Origin: Candidatus Nomurabacteria bacterium
Lineage (GTDB): Bacteria > Patescibacteriota > Minisyncoccia > Phycocordibacterales > UBA10002
Reading direction: 5' to 3'
DNA length: 13,981 nucleotides
Assembly: GCA_943349725.1 (NCBI GenBank)
Contig: CALQZP010000022.1
Coordinates: 1-13,981 of the forward strand
Part shown: one piece after another, positions 12,405-13,981 of the stretch
How the letters are laid out: each line of letters starts with the position of its first letter
Numbering within the stretch: position 1 is the first letter of the stretch
Translations under genes and position numbers: made by a program
Notes under the pieces: generated by a model
Told to the model about the DNA's origin: nothing
Database searches by the model: none
What the model saw: the letters and a program-made list of their open reading frames with translations, nothing else

Positions 12405-12421
12405 AGGCCCAAAAATGCTAA
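12392..12421 (-). promoter_or_regulatory. Promoter for the small membrane protein and hydrolase genes
   Basis: On the minus strand TTAGCA (12416-12421), 18-base spacer, TATACT (12392-12397), then nine bases to the ATG at 12382. Its -10 is next to the -10 of the opposing promoter (12399-12404). Confidence 0.55.
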
Positions 12422-12446
12422 GCTCGAGGCAGAAAGTGAGGCATCA

Positions 12447-13103
12447 ATGAAACACATTCCGATACCCATACCCTTCATACCACTTTATGTAAAAGCACGA
12501 CTGCCAAAGGAAGCACTACATCTTGTGCTGCGCCTTCTGAAGTTCTGTGACACAGTGACGCCAGAGGAGTACAGGAAACAAGGTGACAAATGGGGAGAGG
12601 GACAGGTGCAAATCACCGGAAGGGACGGCACCATTTACCGAGGGCAAATAGCTCCACCAAGAGAGGGGCGCTTAGATCTTCCTTGGGTATACAATCCACA
12701 CGAAAAGACACCCACACCCATCCCGCCCGAGGTCCTCTCACTCCTGCCCTTCAACTATCCAACTCTTCCCGGAGGACATCCGAAACCCAACGCGGGGGGA
12801 CTCTTCATATGCGTACAATGCACATGGATTGCAAAGAAACATATAGGTATGCGGATGGGTCAATGGGACATACGTACTCCTGTCTTGAATTGGGAGCTCA
12901 TTCCCTACTCTTCGTCTCTTAGCCTTCCTATCGAAGGATTCTATCAGGACAAGTCCTACCAAAAGGATCGTGTCCTCCATCCCAAGCACCTTTTCTTTAG
13001 GACCGACCGAAAAGAACTTGGGTACTTTGCTCAACGGCACGATGCGGAAAATATACAATTGAAGGACGGTGTGTTCATCGACACACTTCATCCTTCCGCC
13101 TAA
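12447..13103 (+). CDS. Hypothetical protein, 218 residues
   Basis: Not recognised. The start ATG has GAGG five bases upstream. The product lacks a signal peptide and membrane helices and is rich in Pro, aromatic and basic residues. It begins with a Pro-rich strand (MKHIPIPIPFIPLYVKARLP), then a helix (KEALHLVLRLLKFCD), a beta-type GQVQITGRDGTIYRGQI segment and a later CVQC pair (122-125) that could bind metal or be redox-active, although no second pair is present. The C-terminal half has many Tyr, His, Lys and Arg residues. It may bind nucleic acid or sugar, but nothing proves either. Monocistronic: promoter at 12376-12404 and a strong terminator at 13108-13142. Confidence 0.7.
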   Translation: MKHIPIPIPFIPLYVKARLPKEALHLVLRLLKFCDTVTPEEYRKQGDKWGEGQVQITGRDGTIYRGQIAPPREGRLDLPWVYNPHEKTPTPIPPEVLSLLPFNYPTLPGGHPKPNAGGLFICVQCTWIAKKHIGMRMGQWDIRTPVLNWELIPYSSSLSLPIEGFYQDKSYQKDRVLHPKHLFFRTDRKELGYFAQRHDAENIQLKDGVFIDTLHPSA

Positions 13104-13107
13104 TCAC

Positions 13108-13142
13108 GAGCCGACGTACACCATACGTTGGCTCATTTTTTT
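13108..13142 (+). terminator. Intrinsic terminator of the 12447 gene
   Basis: An 11-bp stem (13108-13118 with 13124-13134, one G·T) around CACCA, then A and seven T. It begins four bases past the stop codon. Confidence 0.9.
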
Positions 13143-13143
13143 G

Positions 13144-13191
13144 GTATACCCCCACACCAACTTTGATATAAAAGTTGGTGTGGGGGTATAC
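13144..13191. repeat. 21-bp perfect palindrome in front of the dehydratase gene
   Basis: Arms 13144-13164 and 13171-13191 are perfectly complementary around GATATA. The arms start and end with GTATAC and contain CCCCCACACCAAC. The structure starts two bases after the T run of the previous terminator and overlaps the promoter at 13163-13192, so it may be an operator, a cruciform site or a miniature mobile repeat. Confidence 0.8.
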
Positions 13192-13192
13192 T
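13163..13192 (+). promoter_or_regulatory. Promoter of the dehydratase gene, apparently leaderless
   Basis: TTGATA (13163-13168), 18-base spacer, TATACT (13187-13192), then seven bases to the ATG at 13200. Both boxes match consensus at five of six positions. Start of transcription would fall at or very near the ATG; there is no Shine-Dalgarno. Confidence 0.65.
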
Positions 13193-13199
13193 GTATTGT

Positions 13200-13520
13200 A
13201 TGGACCTCACCGATAAAAAATGTAAACCCTGTGAACTCGGCGTAGGAAAACTCATTCCCTCCGACATCGAGGCGTTTATGACGCATACGCCGAAGTGGAC
13301 GCTCCAAGATAACCACGATATTTCGCGCAGGTTTACCTTCAAGAACTTCACCGAGGCGCTCGCCTTTGTAAATAAGGTTGGCGAACTCGCGGAAAGTGAA
13401 GGTCACCACCCTGATATTAAATTCGGCTGGGGTTATGCCGAAATCACCACCTTTACACACGCGGTAGAAGGTCTCTCCGAAAATGATTTCATCTTGGCGG
13501 CGAAGATAGACAAACTTTAA
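13200..13520 (+). CDS. Pterin-4a-carbinolamine dehydratase, 106 residues
   Basis: The small PCD/DCoH protein (PhhB-like), which dehydrates 4a-hydroxytetrahydrobiopterin; in some organisms the fold also serves as a protein-dimerisation cofactor. The signature is clear: ESEGHHPDIKFGWGYAEITT (66-85), with His69, His70 and Pro71 in the active site and an aromatic six residues later, then THAVEGLSENDFILAAKID (86-104), with His87 and Asp96. N-terminal part: KCKPCELGVGKL (7-18), a normal start for this family, then the WTL strand and the FTFKNFTEALAFVNKVGELAE helix. Length is standard. No pterin-dependent hydroxylase is in the window, so the physiological partner is unknown. It is expressed alone from the promoter at 13163-13192. 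The hairpin after its stop points to the opposing gene, so it lacks a clear terminator of its own. Confidence 0.9.
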   Translation: MDLTDKKCKPCELGVGKLIPSDIEAFMTHTPKWTLQDNHDISRRFTFKNFTEALAFVNKVGELAESEGHHPDIKFGWGYAEITTFTHAVEGLSENDFILAAKIDKL

Positions 13521-13524
13521 CATT

Positions 13525-13550
13525 AAAAAGTGCCCCAAAAGACAGGGCAC
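13525..13550 (-). terminator. Intrinsic terminator of the 13566 gene
   Basis: On the minus strand GTGCCC pairs with GGGCAC (13530-13535 with 13545-13550) and TTTTT follows (A run at 13525-13529). It lies 15 bases past the stop at 13566. Confidence 0.85.
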
Positions 13551-13565
13551 CTAGAGACTTGAAAT

Positions 13566-13829
13566 TTAAGCTTCCTTCTTGAAAACTGAAGCCACAAAGT
13601 AGAGCAAGGTTACCCATGCAGTTCCAAAAAGAACCAGTGTGAACGCAACTCCGCCCCACAACTTTCCCCCACTGCTCAATTTCTTCCTTGCCAACCATAC
13701 TCCTGGCCTGACAAAAAAATGGAGGAAGCTCGCCCTTAGGATTGGTCGAGGCATGATAAAGTCTGCCACCCGCGACTTGACGATATTGTAGTATTCGCTC
13801 AAGACTTTACCGAATCGCCCTAATTCCAT
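13566..13829 (-). CDS. Small single-helix membrane protein, 87 residues
   Basis: Not recognised. The N-terminal half is soluble and amphipathic (MELGRFGKVLSEYYNIVKSR, then PRPILRASFLHFFVRPGVWL), the middle is basic (ARKKLSSGGKL), and one membrane helix lies at about 59-82 (GVAFTLVLFGTAWVTLLYFVASVF) before a KKEA end. The ATG at 13829 has GGGGG four bases upstream; longer starts up to 13892 would run into the transposase gene on the other strand. The leader is short because the IS30-type element begins close by, which may have replaced the original promoter. Confidence 0.6.
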   Translation of the reverse strand: MELGRFGKVLSEYYNIVKSRVADFIMPRPILRASFLHFFVRPGVWLARKKLSSGGKLWGGVAFTLVLFGTAWVTLLYFVASVFKKEA

Positions 13830-13881
13830 TACCCCCGAGTTCAATGTTGAGTTGCAACGCTTAGTAGTAATATTAAGCGAA

Positions 13882-13981
13882 ATGAAAAACATTAAACAAA
13901 TAAAGCGCAGTAAACGGTTGAATTTGGATGAACGGATCCAGATTGAGATGCAGTACAGTCAAGGTAAGAATTTGAGTGAAA
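13882..13981 (+). CDS. IS30-family transposase, N-terminal fragment cut by the window edge
   Basis: The 33 visible residues (MKNIKQIKRSKRLNLDE, then RIQIEMQYSQGKNLSE) match the start of IS30-family transposases, where a basic N-terminus leads into a helix-turn-helix of the RxxIExxxxxGxSxxEIA type that binds the element's ends. The DDE catalytic domain would lie outside the window. The upstream stretch around 13843-13860 (GTTGAGTTGCAACG) may belong to the left inverted repeat, but the other end cannot be seen. The gene reads away from the membrane protein gene at 13566-13829, about 50 bases apart. Confidence 0.7.
   Translation, partial: MKNIKQIKRSKRLNLDERIQIEMQYSQGKNLSE

Noticed and set aside
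13104..13550. Minus-strand open frame of 148 codons opposite the dehydratase
   Set aside because: The plus strand encodes an unmistakable PCD signature, and the minus frame runs through the palindrome and a terminator hairpin.

Overview
The window looks like a chromosomal segment of an ultra-small bacterium of the Candidate Phyla Radiation (Patescibacteria, most likely the Parcubacteria side). This is inferred from gene content, not from a marker gene: a TraG/VirD4-like ATPase with a long disordered tail next to a PKD plus lamin-tail protein, a DUF4015-type putative glycoside hydrolase, a tiny coiled-coil protein, a GIY-YIG protein whose sequence begins NPVRDNK and ends LSLTG, and many dispersed palindromic repeats in and between genes. 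UGA is used as a stop (for example in the GIY-YIG gene, the kinase operon and the PKD gene), so the recoded CPR lineages are unlikely. There is no rRNA, tRNA or CRISPR array. Genes are packed and mostly on the minus strand, and intrinsic hairpin-plus-T terminators are clear.

Layout: (1) 66-1034, a hypothetical minus-strand gene with a good promoter, a 155-base leader holding a long hairpin, and a terminator. (2) 1044-3187, a glycosyltransferase, a GIY-YIG nuclease gene lying in a 282-bp unit bounded by perfect inverted repeats, and a ProB-like amino acid kinase. (3) 3188-4513, terminators, a small coiled-coil protein and a divergent secreted protein with an HEVEH metal-site motif. (4) 4512-6715, a two-gene operon with ATGA overlap: a GT4 glycosyltransferase followed by an APH-fold small-molecule kinase. 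(5) 6716-10602, a palindromic spacer, the PKD/LTD surface protein, the TraG-like ATPase and a small charged protein. (6) 10603-12382, a repeat-filled spacer, the membrane-anchored DUF4015 hydrolase and a small membrane protein. (7) 12376-13981, a hypothetical plus-strand gene, a pterin-4a-carbinolamine dehydratase behind a 21-bp palindrome, a small membrane protein, and the start of an IS30-family transposase cut by the window edge.

Together the genes suggest envelope work: two sugar transferases, a small-molecule kinase, a surface protein, a secretion or pilus-type ATPase, a cell-wall or polysaccharide hydrolase and a putative secreted metallopeptidase. The most unusual material is mobile DNA that has become coding. 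The GIY-YIG unit appears to have landed on the start codon of a glycosyltransferase, with a 5-bp direct repeat that supplies ATG to both genes. Several palindromic repeats sit in frame inside two glycosyltransferase genes, one family being read in opposite orientations. A third theme is TATACT -10 boxes lying 6 to 9 bases before start codons without Shine-Dalgarno sequences, suggesting leaderless transcripts.
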